NCBI RefSeq assembly: GCF_015529805.1
Contig: NZ_CP064654.1
Location: 2,232,001 to 2,296,000 of the forward strand
DNA: 64,000 nucleotides
Direction: 5' to 3'
DNA from: Qipengyuania soli
GTDB taxonomy: Bacteria > Pseudomonadota > Alphaproteobacteria > Sphingomonadales > Sphingomonadaceae
A program made the position numbers and the translations under genes. Positions 44,773 to 61,883 of this stretch are shown here, piece by piece. Position 1 is the first letter of the stretch, and the number at the start of each line of letters is the position of its first letter. Below the pieces are notes generated by a model that searched no databases, was not told where the DNA came from, and saw nothing but the letters and a program-made list of their open reading frames with translations.

Positions 44773-45084
44773 CTAATCCTGTGCGTTTTTGGCGAGGCTC
44801 GCTTCCATCCGCGCCAACTGCTCCTGCGTCGCCGGTGATTGCCGCGTCGCCTTCCATTCGTCCTGCGGCATGCCGTGGATGAGTTCGCGTGCTGCCAGCT
44901 TGTCGCCCTCGAAGCCTGCATCGATGATCCAGTCGGCGAGGCAATTGCGGCAGAAGCCTGCGAGCCCCATCAGATCAATGTTCTGTGCATCGTGGCGATG
45001 CCGCAAATGGCGCACCAGCCGACGGAACGCCGCTGCCGCTACGGCATCGGGAAGATCGTCGAGCGCCTCTGTATTCGTATCCAT
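44773..45084 (-). CDS. DUF1244 domain protein
   Basis: 103-aa protein dominated by the DUF1244 domain: [20 protein letters not shown], then [10 protein letters not shown] with a Cys pair, then a helical tail rich in Glu/Lys. Function unknown; the CxxC may bind metal. ATG 45084 was preferred to upstream starts that overlap the pyruvate kinase promoter. Divergent from pyk over 49 bp. Confidence 0.85.
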   Translation of the reverse strand: MDTNTEALDDLPDAVAAAAFRRLVRHLRHRHDAQNIDLMGLAGFCRNCLADWIIDAGFEGDKLAARELIHGMPQDEWKATRQSPATQEQLARMEASLAKNAQD

Positions 45085-45133
45085 TGCGTACTTGTCCTTG
45101 AGTTGCCGCAAGCCTGTGCCATAGGCGGTAGCC

Positions 45134-46603
45134 ATGGAAAAGCTCGATCCCCGGCGCGTCGACCCGCGCGGTCGCAAGGTCAAGATCCTCGCCACCGTCG
45201 GTCCCGCCAGCCGCTCGCCCGAAATGCTCGCCCGCCTGTTCATGGCCGGCGTCGATGCCTTCCGGGTCAACATGAGCCACGGCGAACACGCCGATCACGA
45301 GGCGACGATCCGGGCGATCCGCGCGATGGAAAAGGAATTTCATCGCCCCATCGCGATCCTTGCCGACCTCCAGGGTCCCAAGCTGCGGGTGGGCAAGTTC
45401 AAGGACGGGCAGGCGGTCATCCGCCATTCGGGCCATTTCACGCTCGACCGCAATCCCGAACCGGGTGACGAAACCCGCGTCGAGCTGCCGCATCCCGAAC
45501 TTTTCGGGCTGCTCGAAAAGGGTCAGCGCCTGCTGATCAACGACGGCAAGATCCGCCTGCGCGTGATCCGCGCCGACGAAAACGAGATCCTCTGTTCGGC
45601 CGAGGTCGGCGGGGTCATTTCCGACCGCAAGGGCGTAAACGTGCCCGATGCCGAAGTGCCGATACCGGCGCTGACCGACAAGGATCGCAAGGACCTTGCC
45701 TTCGCCATCCAGCAAGGGGTCGACTGGATCGGCCTCAGCTTCGTCCAGCGCCCCGAGGACTTGGCTGAAGCCCGCAAGCTCATGGGCGGCTACGGCGCGC
45801 TGTGCGCCAAGATCGAAAAGCCGATGGCAGTGCGCCGGCTCGACGAAATCATCGAACAGTCGGATGGCATCATGGTCGCTCGCGGCGACCTGGGCGTCGA
45901 ACTGGAACCGCAGGAAGTTCCGCCGCTGCAGAAGAAGATCGTCAACAAGGCGCGCATGGCGGGCAAGCCGGTGATCGTGGCGACGCAGATGCTCGAAAGT
46001 ATGATCGAGAGCCCCGCCCCGACCCGCGCCGAGGTCTCCGACGTCGCCAATGCCGTCTATGACGGTGCCGACGCAGTCATGCTCTCGGCCGAGACCGCCG
46101 CCGGCGACTGGCCCGAAGAGGCGGTGACCATCATGCACCGCATCGCCCGTCAGGTGGAGCGCGACGAGAGCTACCTTTCGCGCGTGCGTTTCCTCGACAC
46201 GCCGCCCGACAGCACCACGGCCGACGCGCTGGCCCACGCCTGCATGACCGTGGCCGACACGGTGAACATTTCGGCCATCACGGTTTTCACCGGCTCGGGC
46301 TCGACCGCGCGCCGCGTCGCCCGTGAGCGGCCTTCGGTTCCGATGCTGGTGCTGACGCCGAGCATGAAGACCGCGCGCCGCCTCGGCCTGCTGTGGGGCG
46401 CGCACGCGGTCGCGACCAAGGACATCGGCAGCTTCGAGGAGATGATCGCCAAGGGCAAGCGCATGGCCCTGCGCCACGGTTTCGGCGAGGCTGGCAGCAA
46501 GCTCATCGCGCTCGCCGGCGTCCCCTTCGGCACCCCGGGCTCGACCAATTTGATGCACGTGGTCACGGTTACCGGCGACGAGCTCGACAAATACGGCGAC
46601 TGA
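45134..46603 (+). CDS. pyk: Pyruvate kinase
   Basis: 489-aa glycolytic enzyme converting phosphoenolpyruvate and ADP to pyruvate and ATP. KILATVGPASRSPEML, the catalytic-lysine region AKIEKPMAV, MVARGDLGVELEP, and the substrate loop TQMLESMIESPAPTRAEV are all present. The C-terminal domain (about 360-489) holds the usual effector-site fold. Full length. Confidence 0.95.
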   Translation: MEKLDPRRVDPRGRKVKILATVGPASRSPEMLARLFMAGVDAFRVNMSHGEHADHEATIRAIRAMEKEFHRPIAILADLQGPKLRVGKFKDGQAVIRHSGHFTLDRNPEPGDETRVELPHPELFGLLEKGQRLLINDGKIRLRVIRADENEILCSAEVGGVISDRKGVNVPDAEVPIPALTDKDRKDLAFAIQQGVDWIGLSFVQRPEDLAEARKLMGGYGALCAKIEKPMAVRRLDEIIEQSDGIMVARGDLGVELEPQEVPPLQKKIVNKARMAGKPVIVATQMLESMIESPAPTRAEVSDVANAVYDGADAVMLSAETAAGDWPEEAVTIMHRIARQVERDESYLSRVRFLDTPPDSTTADALAHACMTVADTVNISAITVFTGSGSTARRVARERPSVPMLVLTPSMKTARRLGLLWGAHAVATKDIGSFEEMIAKGKRMALRHGFGEAGSKLIALAGVPFGTPGSTNLMHVVTVTGDELDKYGD

Positions 46604-46608
46604 CGCGG

Positions 46609-47265
46609 TTGGGCTTGCTCAACGGACTGTTCGGCGCTGGCCGCAACGCCGAAAGGGTCCTGGCCGACTACGCGCCGCTGGAATGGCCCCATCCCCGCGA
46701 AGGTGTACACCTGTCCGCAGGAGAGCGCGCCGCGAACCTCGCCTACTTCCGGTCGGTCAAGGATGCACGTGTCGAGCTGGTGACTGGTGCGCTGGCAGAC
46801 CTGGGCGTGGAGGTCCCTCCTCCGTCACAAGCGGATGAGGCGTCGGGGGCATCCGTCATGCTTCACGACCTTGCCCGCAGCACGCTCTGCAAGATCAAGG
46901 GCTTCGGGAAGATCTGTGCACCCGGCTGGCGCGACAGGCCCGTATCCGGTCGTGAAGCACGGCTCCTGTCCTTCGCCTGCGATCTCGGGATCTATTGCGG
47001 CGAGGCCGCGGTGGAGACCCGGGACTTCGCGTGGACAATCGACGACACGAAGTACAAGCCCGCCAATGCCATGACGACGCAGGGCAATGTCGTGCTCTAC
47101 AAGAAGGTGCCCTTCGATCCGAAGCCGATCGATCGCTTCATCGATATCATCGCCTACCCGGTCTACACCGTGCATGACGAAGACCGGATCCGCCAAGGCA
47201 AGGGCCTCGCCGTGGTCAACGGGTTCAGTTTCCTCGATGACCTGACCAGCGGCCGTCACGGCTGA
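46609..47265 (+). CDS. Protein of unknown function after pyruvate kinase
   Basis: About 218 aa, with TTG 46609 (or TTG 46615) as the likely start because the frame enters pyk upstream and has no ATG. A central stretch, SFACDLGIYCGEAAVE, a Trp/Asp block (FAWTIDDTKYKP) and PVYTVHDED near the end look like a defined domain, but I cannot name it. No signal peptide or membrane helix. It lies 5 bp after pyk and may share its transcript. Confidence 0.68.
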   Translation: MGLLNGLFGAGRNAERVLADYAPLEWPHPREGVHLSAGERAANLAYFRSVKDARVELVTGALADLGVEVPPPSQADEASGASVMLHDLARSTLCKIKGFGKICAPGWRDRPVSGREARLLSFACDLGIYCGEAAVETRDFAWTIDDTKYKPANAMTTQGNVVLYKKVPFDPKPIDRFIDIIAYPVYTVHDEDRIRQGKGLAVVNGFSFLDDLTSGRHG

Positions 47266-47281
47266 CTCCGGAACGCAAGCG

Positions 47282-48580
47282 TCAGGCAGCGCCCGCCGCA
47301 CGTTCCTTCATGATCCGATTGTTGCGCGCTTCAAGCGTGCGGAACGCCTTGAACACGGAAAGGTCGGGATCGGTCCGCCCCTCGTGGCCGAGCAGCCAGA
47401 GCTGTTCGTAGAACCAGTAGATGCCGGCGAAGCTGTTGACCGCCTTGACCATCTGGAAGCGCTTCAGGAATGCCATCCAGTCGGGCAGCAGGTCGAGCCT
47501 GTCCTCGTAGCGCGCGAGCTGGGTATCGCCGGCCAACAGGCGCGCGGGAGCATCGGTATCGACGCACATGGGCCGCCCGATGCCGATCACATCGGCAGCG
47601 CCGCTGTCGAGCGCCTGTTCCATCGCCGCGCGCGTGCGGAAGCCGCCGGTGACCATCAGCGGCATCGAAACCTCGGCCTGCATCGCTTTTGCGAAGTCGA
47701 CGAAATAGGCCTCGCGCGCGAGGGTCGAAGGCGCGACGTTCTGCTTCTCCTCGTCCTCCATGCCCGAAACGCCCAGCAGCTTGGGTTGCTCGTAGGTGCC
47801 GCCGGAAATCTCGATCAGGTCGACCGAGGCCGCCTCGAGCCATTTCACCACCTGCAGGCTGTCGCCGAAGTCGAAACCGCCCTTCTGGAAGTCGGCGCTG
47901 TTGAGCTTGACCGATATCGGGAACTCCGGTCCGACCGCAGCGCGCACCGCCGCGACGATCTCGAGCAGGAAGCGCGCGCGGTTTTCCAGGCTGCCGCCAT
48001 ATTCGTCGCTGCGCAGGTTCACGCGCGGCGAGAGGAATTGCGAGATGAGGTAGCCGTGTGCGCCGTGGATCTGCACGCCGGTGAAGCCTGCCTCCTTGAG
48101 CGCGCGCGAGGCGATGGCCCAGCGGTTGACGAGGTCGGCAATCTCCTCTCGCGTAAGCGGTGTCGGCCTGGCGAACTGCCCGCCGGGGAGCGCCAGCTGG
48201 ACGTCGGACGACGACTTGGGATGCGGATTGACCAGCTTCTGTGTCTGGCGCCCGCCATGGCTGATCTGGGCCCAGAAGTGGTTGCCGCCGCGCGTTGCCG
48301 CCTTGGCCCAGCTGGCGAGGCGGCGTTTCATGTCCTCGTCCGGTTCGCGGTCGATGACGACGTTGCCGGGGCGTTCGAGATGATCCTTGTCGACGATGAC
48401 ATTGCCCGACAGCAGCATTCCCGCGCCACCATCGGACCAGATGCCGTAGAGCCGCTCGAGCTCGGGGGTCGGGCGTCCGTCGGGAGTCGCCATCCCTTCG
48501 GTCATGGCAGCCTTTGCAATGCGGTTCGACAGCACTGCGCCGCAGGGCAGCGTGAGTTCCGAAGCCAGTGTCACCGCCAT
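47282..48580 (-). CDS. Old Yellow Enzyme-family NADH:flavin oxidoreductase
   Basis: 432-aa FMN TIM-barrel reductase. LSNRIAKAAMTEGMA starts the FMN site; FTGVQIHGAHGYLISQFLSP carries the His-Gly-Ala-His pair binding the substrate carbonyl; NLRSDEYGGSLENRARF and MVTGGFRTR complete the family. It reduces activated alkenes; no iron-sulfur domain follows, so it is not a full 2,4-dienoyl-CoA reductase. GGGGAGG precedes ATG 48580. Confidence 0.9.
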   Translation of the reverse strand: MAVTLASELTLPCGAVLSNRIAKAAMTEGMATPDGRPTPELERLYGIWSDGGAGMLLSGNVIVDKDHLERPGNVVIDREPDEDMKRRLASWAKAATRGGNHFWAQISHGGRQTQKLVNPHPKSSSDVQLALPGGQFARPTPLTREEIADLVNRWAIASRALKEAGFTGVQIHGAHGYLISQFLSPRVNLRSDEYGGSLENRARFLLEIVAAVRAAVGPEFPISVKLNSADFQKGGFDFGDSLQVVKWLEAASVDLIEISGGTYEQPKLLGVSGMEDEEKQNVAPSTLAREAYFVDFAKAMQAEVSMPLMVTGGFRTRAAMEQALDSGAADVIGIGRPMCVDTDAPARLLAGDTQLARYEDRLDLLPDWMAFLKRFQMVKAVNSFAGIYWFYEQLWLLGHEGRTDPDLSVFKAFRTLEARNNRIMKERAAGAA

Positions 48581-48591
48581 GCAATCCTCCC

Positions 48592-49941
48592 CTATTGTGC
48601 GGCGGCGGCCTCCAGCCGTTCGCGCGCACGCTGTTCTCCGATGAGCGGCAACAGTTCGCCCATATCGGGCCCGTGGTCCATACCCGTCAGCGCCTGGCGC
48701 AGCGGCAGGAACAGCGGCTTGCCCTTGCGCCCCGTCGCCTCCTTTAGCGCAGCCGTGAGGGCGTGCCACGGGTCGTCGCCCCAACTGAGGGTCTGCGCCG
48801 CCAGAGAGAGGTAGTCACGGTCCTCGTCCGGAAACGCGGGCTGGTTTATCGGGCCGGTCACGATCCGCCACCATTCCGCTGCTTCGTCGATGTGGGCGAG
48901 ATTGGGCCGGATCGCGTGCCAGCCAGCCTCGTCGATGCCTTCGGGCAGGCGATGCGCAATGCGGTCGAAATCCATGTGATGGACCAGCGCGGTATTGAGG
49001 CGTTCAAGCTCGGCATCGTCGAACCGGGCGGGAGCGCGGCCAAAGGTGGAGAGGTCGAACGTATCGATCAGAACCTGCCGGTCAGCGATCGGTTCGACCG
49101 GTTGCGAAGTGCCGAGCCGCGCCAGCAAAGCCACAATCGCTTCGGGCTCGATGCCGCGCTCGCGGAATGCATCGCAGCCCAGCGAACCGAGCCGCTTCGA
49201 CAGCTTGCCCTCACTTCCGACAAGCAAAGCCTCGTGCGCAAAATGCGGAATTTGCTGCGCCGGATAGAGTGCAGCAATAAGTGCGGTAAACATCTGAATT
49301 TGAACCGCAGTGTTGCTTACATGGTCTTCGCCGCGAAGGACATTCGTGACGCCCATGTCGCAATCATCGACCGCGCTTGGCAGCATGTAGAGCCAGCTCC
49401 CATCGGCGCGCCGGATGACCGGGTCGGACAATTGCGCCGGATCGAATTTCTGCGGTCCGCGCACACCATCTTCCCACACTATCGGCTCGGCATGATCGAG
49501 CTTGAAGCGCCAGTGCGGGGCAATCCCTTCCGCCTCCTTGGCCGCGCGATCATCGTCGGACATCGCCAGCGCAGCGCGGTCGTAGATTGGCGGAAGGCCG
49601 CGACCGAGCTGGATCTTGCGCTTCAATTCCAGTTCCTGCGCAGTCTCGTAACAAGCGTAGATGCGCCCGCTCTCGCGCAATGCTTCGAAGGCGCGCTCAT
49701 ATACCTCGAAGCGCTGCGACTGCCGCTCCTCGCCGTCAATGTCGATGCCCAGCCAGGAAAGGTCCGTGCGGATCGCCTCGACATATTCCTCGCGGCTGCG
49801 CTCCGCATCGGTGTCGTCGATGCGCAGCAGGAAACGCCCGCCGTTCTTTCTCGCCAGCATCCAGTTGTGCAGCGCGGTGCGGATATTGCCGACATGGAGC
49901 CGTCCGGTCGGAGACGGGGCAAAGCGGGTTGTGAACGTCAT
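48592..49941 (-). CDS. gltX: Glutamyl-tRNA synthetase
   Basis: 449-aa class I synthetase. The HIGH-type motif is LHVGN in FAPSPTGRLHVGN, and KLSKR is the KMSKS equivalent. The 449-residue length is on the short side; alphaproteobacteria often carry two GltX proteins, one of them charging tRNA-Gln for the amidotransferase route, so a second copy may lie outside. It starts 28 bp after the lipoprotein gene's stop. Confidence 0.92.
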   Translation of the reverse strand: MTFTTRFAPSPTGRLHVGNIRTALHNWMLARKNGGRFLLRIDDTDAERSREEYVEAIRTDLSWLGIDIDGEERQSQRFEVYERAFEALRESGRIYACYETAQELELKRKIQLGRGLPPIYDRAALAMSDDDRAAKEAEGIAPHWRFKLDHAEPIVWEDGVRGPQKFDPAQLSDPVIRRADGSWLYMLPSAVDDCDMGVTNVLRGEDHVSNTAVQIQMFTALIAALYPAQQIPHFAHEALLVGSEGKLSKRLGSLGCDAFRERGIEPEAIVALLARLGTSQPVEPIADRQVLIDTFDLSTFGRAPARFDDAELERLNTALVHHMDFDRIAHRLPEGIDEAGWHAIRPNLAHIDEAAEWWRIVTGPINQPAFPDEDRDYLSLAAQTLSWGDDPWHALTAALKEATGRKGKPLFLPLRQALTGMDHGPDMGELLPLIGEQRARERLEAAAAQ

Positions 49942-49968
49942 GCGGCGCCCGATAGCCGAGCCTGCGGG

Positions 49969-50451
49969 CTATTGCGAGAACAGCGTTACGGAGTGACCGC
50001 CACCGCTGAATTCCAGAGCGTTGGCCGGGGTGCGACGCACTTTCTCGACGGCCGAGAACGCCTCGGAGAGACGCCCGTACTCGGGCGTCACAGCGGGAAG
50101 GCAGCTCACGATGCTACCGTCCTTGTTCTTCTGGGGTCCGTATCGCGGATCGCGCTCCAGCCTCAGGTCGCCGTGCGAGAGGGAATAAGTCCACACGGAA
50201 CCGAGGCATTTGGGCTCGAAGGAGATGGTATCCTCGCCAATCGAGACGGCCATTCCGGTCGGCGAGTTCAGGTCCTCCCCGTCGATCCCGGCGAGGCGAT
50301 ATTCGCCGACAATAGTCTCGGGAATTTCTCCCGCCGGTTGGACTGCGGCCTGTGTGATTTCGGTCTGCGTGACAGGGCCATGCGTTTGGCTGTCGTTCGC
50401 CGGGGTGCAGGCACCAGAAAGGAGCATGCACGCCAACGCAGCGCGCCTCAT
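49969..50451 (-). CDS. META-domain-like lipoprotein
   Basis: 160-aa predicted lipoprotein with lipobox LSGAC (Cys15) and a Thr/Gln/Ala-rich linker. The folded part (GEYRLAGIDGEDLNSPTGMAVSIGEDTISFEPKC in pieces) resembles META/HslJ-type beta domains. Two cysteines (in PKCLG and VSCLP) may form a disulfide. Function unknown. It overlaps the end of the GGDEF-EAL gene by 4 bp (ATGA) and could be coupled to it. Confidence 0.7.
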   Translation of the reverse strand: MRRAALACMLLSGACTPANDSQTHGPVTQTEITQAAVQPAGEIPETIVGEYRLAGIDGEDLNSPTGMAVSIGEDTISFEPKCLGSVWTYSLSHGDLRLERDPRYGPQKNKDGSIVSCLPAVTPEYGRLSEAFSAVEKVRRTPANALEFSGGGHSVTLFSQ

Positions 50452-52784
50452 GCGACTTGCCCGCCGCGGCGCTGGTTCGCGTTCCTGCGGGCCTTGCGAT
50501 ATTCGAGCACGACCGAGCCCGTGTCGGCGAGAGCGGCTTCCGCCGCCTCCGCCGTAGCAAAGGTTTCGCCCGGAGCCGGCTTGCAGATCAGGAACCCCTG
50601 CGCCTCATTACAGCCGAGCTTGCGCAACAGGTCCAGCTGGCGGCGGTTCTCGATCCCCTCGGCCGTGGTCGCGATCCCCATCGCTTCGGCCATGCGCGTG
50701 ATGCTCGAGACGATCGCCTGGCTGTCGGCATCGTCTTCCAGCCGTTGGACGAAATTGCGGTCTATCTTGATCCGGTCGAAGCGGAACTGCTGGAGATAGC
50801 CGAGCGAGGAATAGCCAACGCCGAAATCGTCGAGGGCAATCCGTGCGCCGAGCCCGCGCAGCTTGTTGAGCGTCGTCGTCGCTGCCTCGCCCTGCTGCAT
50901 CAGGACATGCTCGGTGATTTCGAACTCGATCCTTTCCGCGGCAATCCCGCTGGTATGGATCGCCTGGGCGACCAGGGCCGCGAGATGCGGGCTACGCACC
51001 TGTGTAGGCGAAAGGTTGATCGCGATGCGGAAATCGCCCTGCCATGCCGCGGTTTCTGCCAGCGTCTGGCGGATCACCCATTCGCCGACCGGAATGATGA
51101 GGCCACTGTTCTCAGCTATGTCGAGGAATTCGGCAGGACCGATGACGCCCCGGCGCGGGTGATGCCAGCGCAAAAGGGCCTCGTATCCCGTGGTCGCCCC
51201 CGTATCGAGGTCGATGGTGGGCTGGTAATGGATCCTCAGCTGGCCGCGCGCGATGGCTTCGCGCAGGTCGGTTTCGAGTTCGCGCCGGTCCCGCGCTTCG
51301 CGGTCAAGAGCGGGCTCGAATATCGCCAACGTGTCCCGGCCCTTTTTCTTGGCTGCAAAGAGCGCGAGGTCGGCGCGGCGCATGAGTTCCTCTGCATCGC
51401 AATCGCCATCGAAACAGCGCGCCACCCCGATGCTAGTCGAAACGCGGTAATGGTGTCCCTCGATCTCGTAGGCTTCGCGCACGACCGAGAGGAAGCGGTG
51501 GGCACGTTCGATGAGCATGCCCATACCGGCGCGGGTTTCGATGAGGACCGCGAACTCGTCCCCGCCCAAGCGCGCCACGAGATCGTCGGCGCGCACTTCC
51601 TGTTCCAGCCGGGTGCCCACCTCGCGCAATAGCCGGTCACCGACGAGGTGCCCGCGGGTATCGTTGATCGACTTGAAATCGTCGAGATCGAGATAAAACA
51701 GCGCCACGTTCGCCCCCCTTCCTTCGCTGGCGCCAAGCATCACCCGCAACCGCTCGTTGAAGAGGTAACGATTGGCGAGGCCCGTGAGGTTGTCGTAGTG
51801 CGCCATGAAGGCGACGCGCTCTTCGATCATGCGATCGTTGGTCACGTCGCGGGCGACGCCGCCCATCCGTCCGTCGGGACGCGCGCGGGCCGATAGCCTC
51901 CAGAACCGCGTTTCTCCGTCAATCCTCAGCTTGACCAGCAGGTCGCGGAACGGGCTCTGCTCGATCAGGTGGCGAGCCAGGCGATCACGCTCCTCCCCCT
52001 TCTGGAACAGCGACAGCAGGGACTTGCCTTCCATCCTGTCGATATCGCTGCCCGCCGCCGCGGCGAACCGCGCGCTGACATCGCGCATGTTGCCCCGCGG
52101 ACCCGTCGTCCAGAGCCAGTCGGACGACTGCTCCTCGTATTCGTGGAGCAGCATTGAGACCGTATCGGCTGTGGCCGCGTATTCGATCTCCGCGCCAATC
52201 GAGGCGATGAACTGGCTCTCGATGCGCTGGATCGCCTGCCACAAGGTGAAGGCATAGACCACAAGCAAGGCAAGCAGCGGCCAGGCGGCGAGGCCGGCAA
52301 CCATATAAGCGGTGCCCGCGAGGCCTGCACCAAGTGCCGCGATGTGGACGTAGGCAGCTACGGGAATGGCACGGTGCATCAGCAGCACCCCTACGAACAT
52401 CGCTGTCCCCACACATGCCAACGCCGCGACCGGTCCGCCCTGCCCGCTTGCTGCGAAGACCGGCAGGCCAATACCCCATGCGAGGCTGACCGCCGACATT
52501 GCCATCGCGGTCAGGCGCAGTCGCCGGGAGAGATAGGCCTCGTCAGCAGAGGTGAGGTCCGAAGTCATGGAAATGCCAAGGCGCAGAAGCACGGCAAGAA
52601 TTAGTGTGGTCGCCCAGATCACCAGTGCCACATTGCGGAAGCTGCCATGGAAGACACCGAGAAGAACGGCCGCCGATGCAAGGCTGGACGCGACGGCTCC
52701 CGGTGCACCGGCACTGGCCGCCGTCAGCCGGCGGGAGAGGACCTTGAGGCGCATGGCCTCGGTTTGGGTGGCTGTTCCGTTCAT
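50448..52784 (-). CDS. Membrane-bound GGDEF-EAL protein with PAS domain
   Basis: 778-aa cyclic-di-GMP enzyme. Membrane helices cover about 30-185; a PAS-like region follows (about 215-320); the GGDEF domain (323-490) has intact GGDEF at 407-411 and an RxxD inhibitory site at 398-401; the EAL domain (506-750) has Glu535-Ala-Leu and LDDFGVGYSS. Both activities look possible. I chose ATG 52784, just after GAGGGG, over an upstream frame extension. It lies downstream of rpoC on the same strand beyond a terminator. Confidence 0.9.
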   Translation of the reverse strand: MNGTATQTEAMRLKVLSRRLTAASAGAPGAVASSLASAAVLLGVFHGSFRNVALVIWATTLILAVLLRLGISMTSDLTSADEAYLSRRLRLTAMAMSAVSLAWGIGLPVFAASGQGGPVAALACVGTAMFVGVLLMHRAIPVAAYVHIAALGAGLAGTAYMVAGLAAWPLLALLVVYAFTLWQAIQRIESQFIASIGAEIEYAATADTVSMLLHEYEEQSSDWLWTTGPRGNMRDVSARFAAAAGSDIDRMEGKSLLSLFQKGEERDRLARHLIEQSPFRDLLVKLRIDGETRFWRLSARARPDGRMGGVARDVTNDRMIEERVAFMAHYDNLTGLANRYLFNERLRVMLGASEGRGANVALFYLDLDDFKSINDTRGHLVGDRLLREVGTRLEQEVRADDLVARLGGDEFAVLIETRAGMGMLIERAHRFLSVVREAYEIEGHHYRVSTSIGVARCFDGDCDAEELMRRADLALFAAKKKGRDTLAIFEPALDREARDRRELETDLREAIARGQLRIHYQPTIDLDTGATTGYEALLRWHHPRRGVIGPAEFLDIAENSGLIIPVGEWVIRQTLAETAAWQGDFRIAINLSPTQVRSPHLAALVAQAIHTSGIAAERIEFEITEHVLMQQGEAATTTLNKLRGLGARIALDDFGVGYSSLGYLQQFRFDRIKIDRNFVQRLEDDADSQAIVSSITRMAEAMGIATTAEGIENRRQLDLLRKLGCNEAQGFLICKPAPGETFATAEAAEAALADTGSVVLEYRKARRNANQRRGGQVA

Positions 52785-52903
52785 TGCCCCTCGGCGCACA
52801 AGGCCAGCCTGGCCCGGTGCAGTCCAGATTATTGCGGCAATCGAAGCCGTTACGCAATCCTCAACCCTCGGCAGCACAGGTGAACCCCGGCCCTCATCCC
52901 AAG

Positions 52904-52936
52904 AAAAAGGGCCCCGCGGATTGCTCCGCGAGGCCC
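52904..52936 (-). terminator. Rho-independent terminator after rpoC
   Basis: On the minus strand GGGCCTCGCGGA, loop GCAA, TCCGCGGGGCCC, then TTTTT. The stem is 12 bp with one mismatch-type position and starts 27 bp after the rpoC stop. It ends the rpoBC transcript before the GGDEF-EAL gene. Confidence 0.9.
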
Positions 52937-52962
52937 GATTCAACCCTTACGGTCGGGTCGGC

Positions 52963-57288
<4,326 letters not shown>

Positions 57289-57353
57289 GACTTAATTCCC
57301 TAAACGGGTGAATTCTCTGGGGGCGGTATGGAGGGGGCCGGAGCCCGCCTCCG

Positions 57354-61547
<4,194 letters not shown>

Positions 61548-61883
61548 AAGGGGTGTGTACCTCTTCTCGTGTGCGCCGGAGGCTGCGCGGACAGCTCCGG
61601 TAATTCGTGTCTCATGCGCGTGAGAACCATGACCGGGACGCGAAAAGGCCGCAGCGTAGGCACACCGATACCGGCGGCAAGCTGCAGCTTATCAAGCGTC
61701 GCGATTATGGAAGCGCCCCTTCCATCCTGAAGCCGATCCCCGCGCATGAATCGGCCCTGCTCGAAGCGGGCGGTCGAGGGAGCATGTAGGAAGAGTCCCC
61801 GCCCCTGTCAAACATGGAAATCCCGGATGCGGAGAAGGGTCGATAATGTGCTAGTGTCGCGCGACGAACCATGGGGGAGAGCG
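61548..61883. promoter_or_regulatory. rpoB leader and divergent intergenic region
   Basis: This 336-bp gap holds no gene I can support. On the minus strand TTGACA (61811-61806), 17 nt, TACATG (61788-61783) is a plausible promoter, giving an rpoB leader of about 230 nt. A stable stem, CCGGA(G)GCTG/CAGCTCCGG with a 6-nt loop, lies at 61576-61600, within 55 nt of the rpoB start. GGGGGAG at 61874-61880 is the ribosome site of the divergent gene. Confidence 0.5.
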
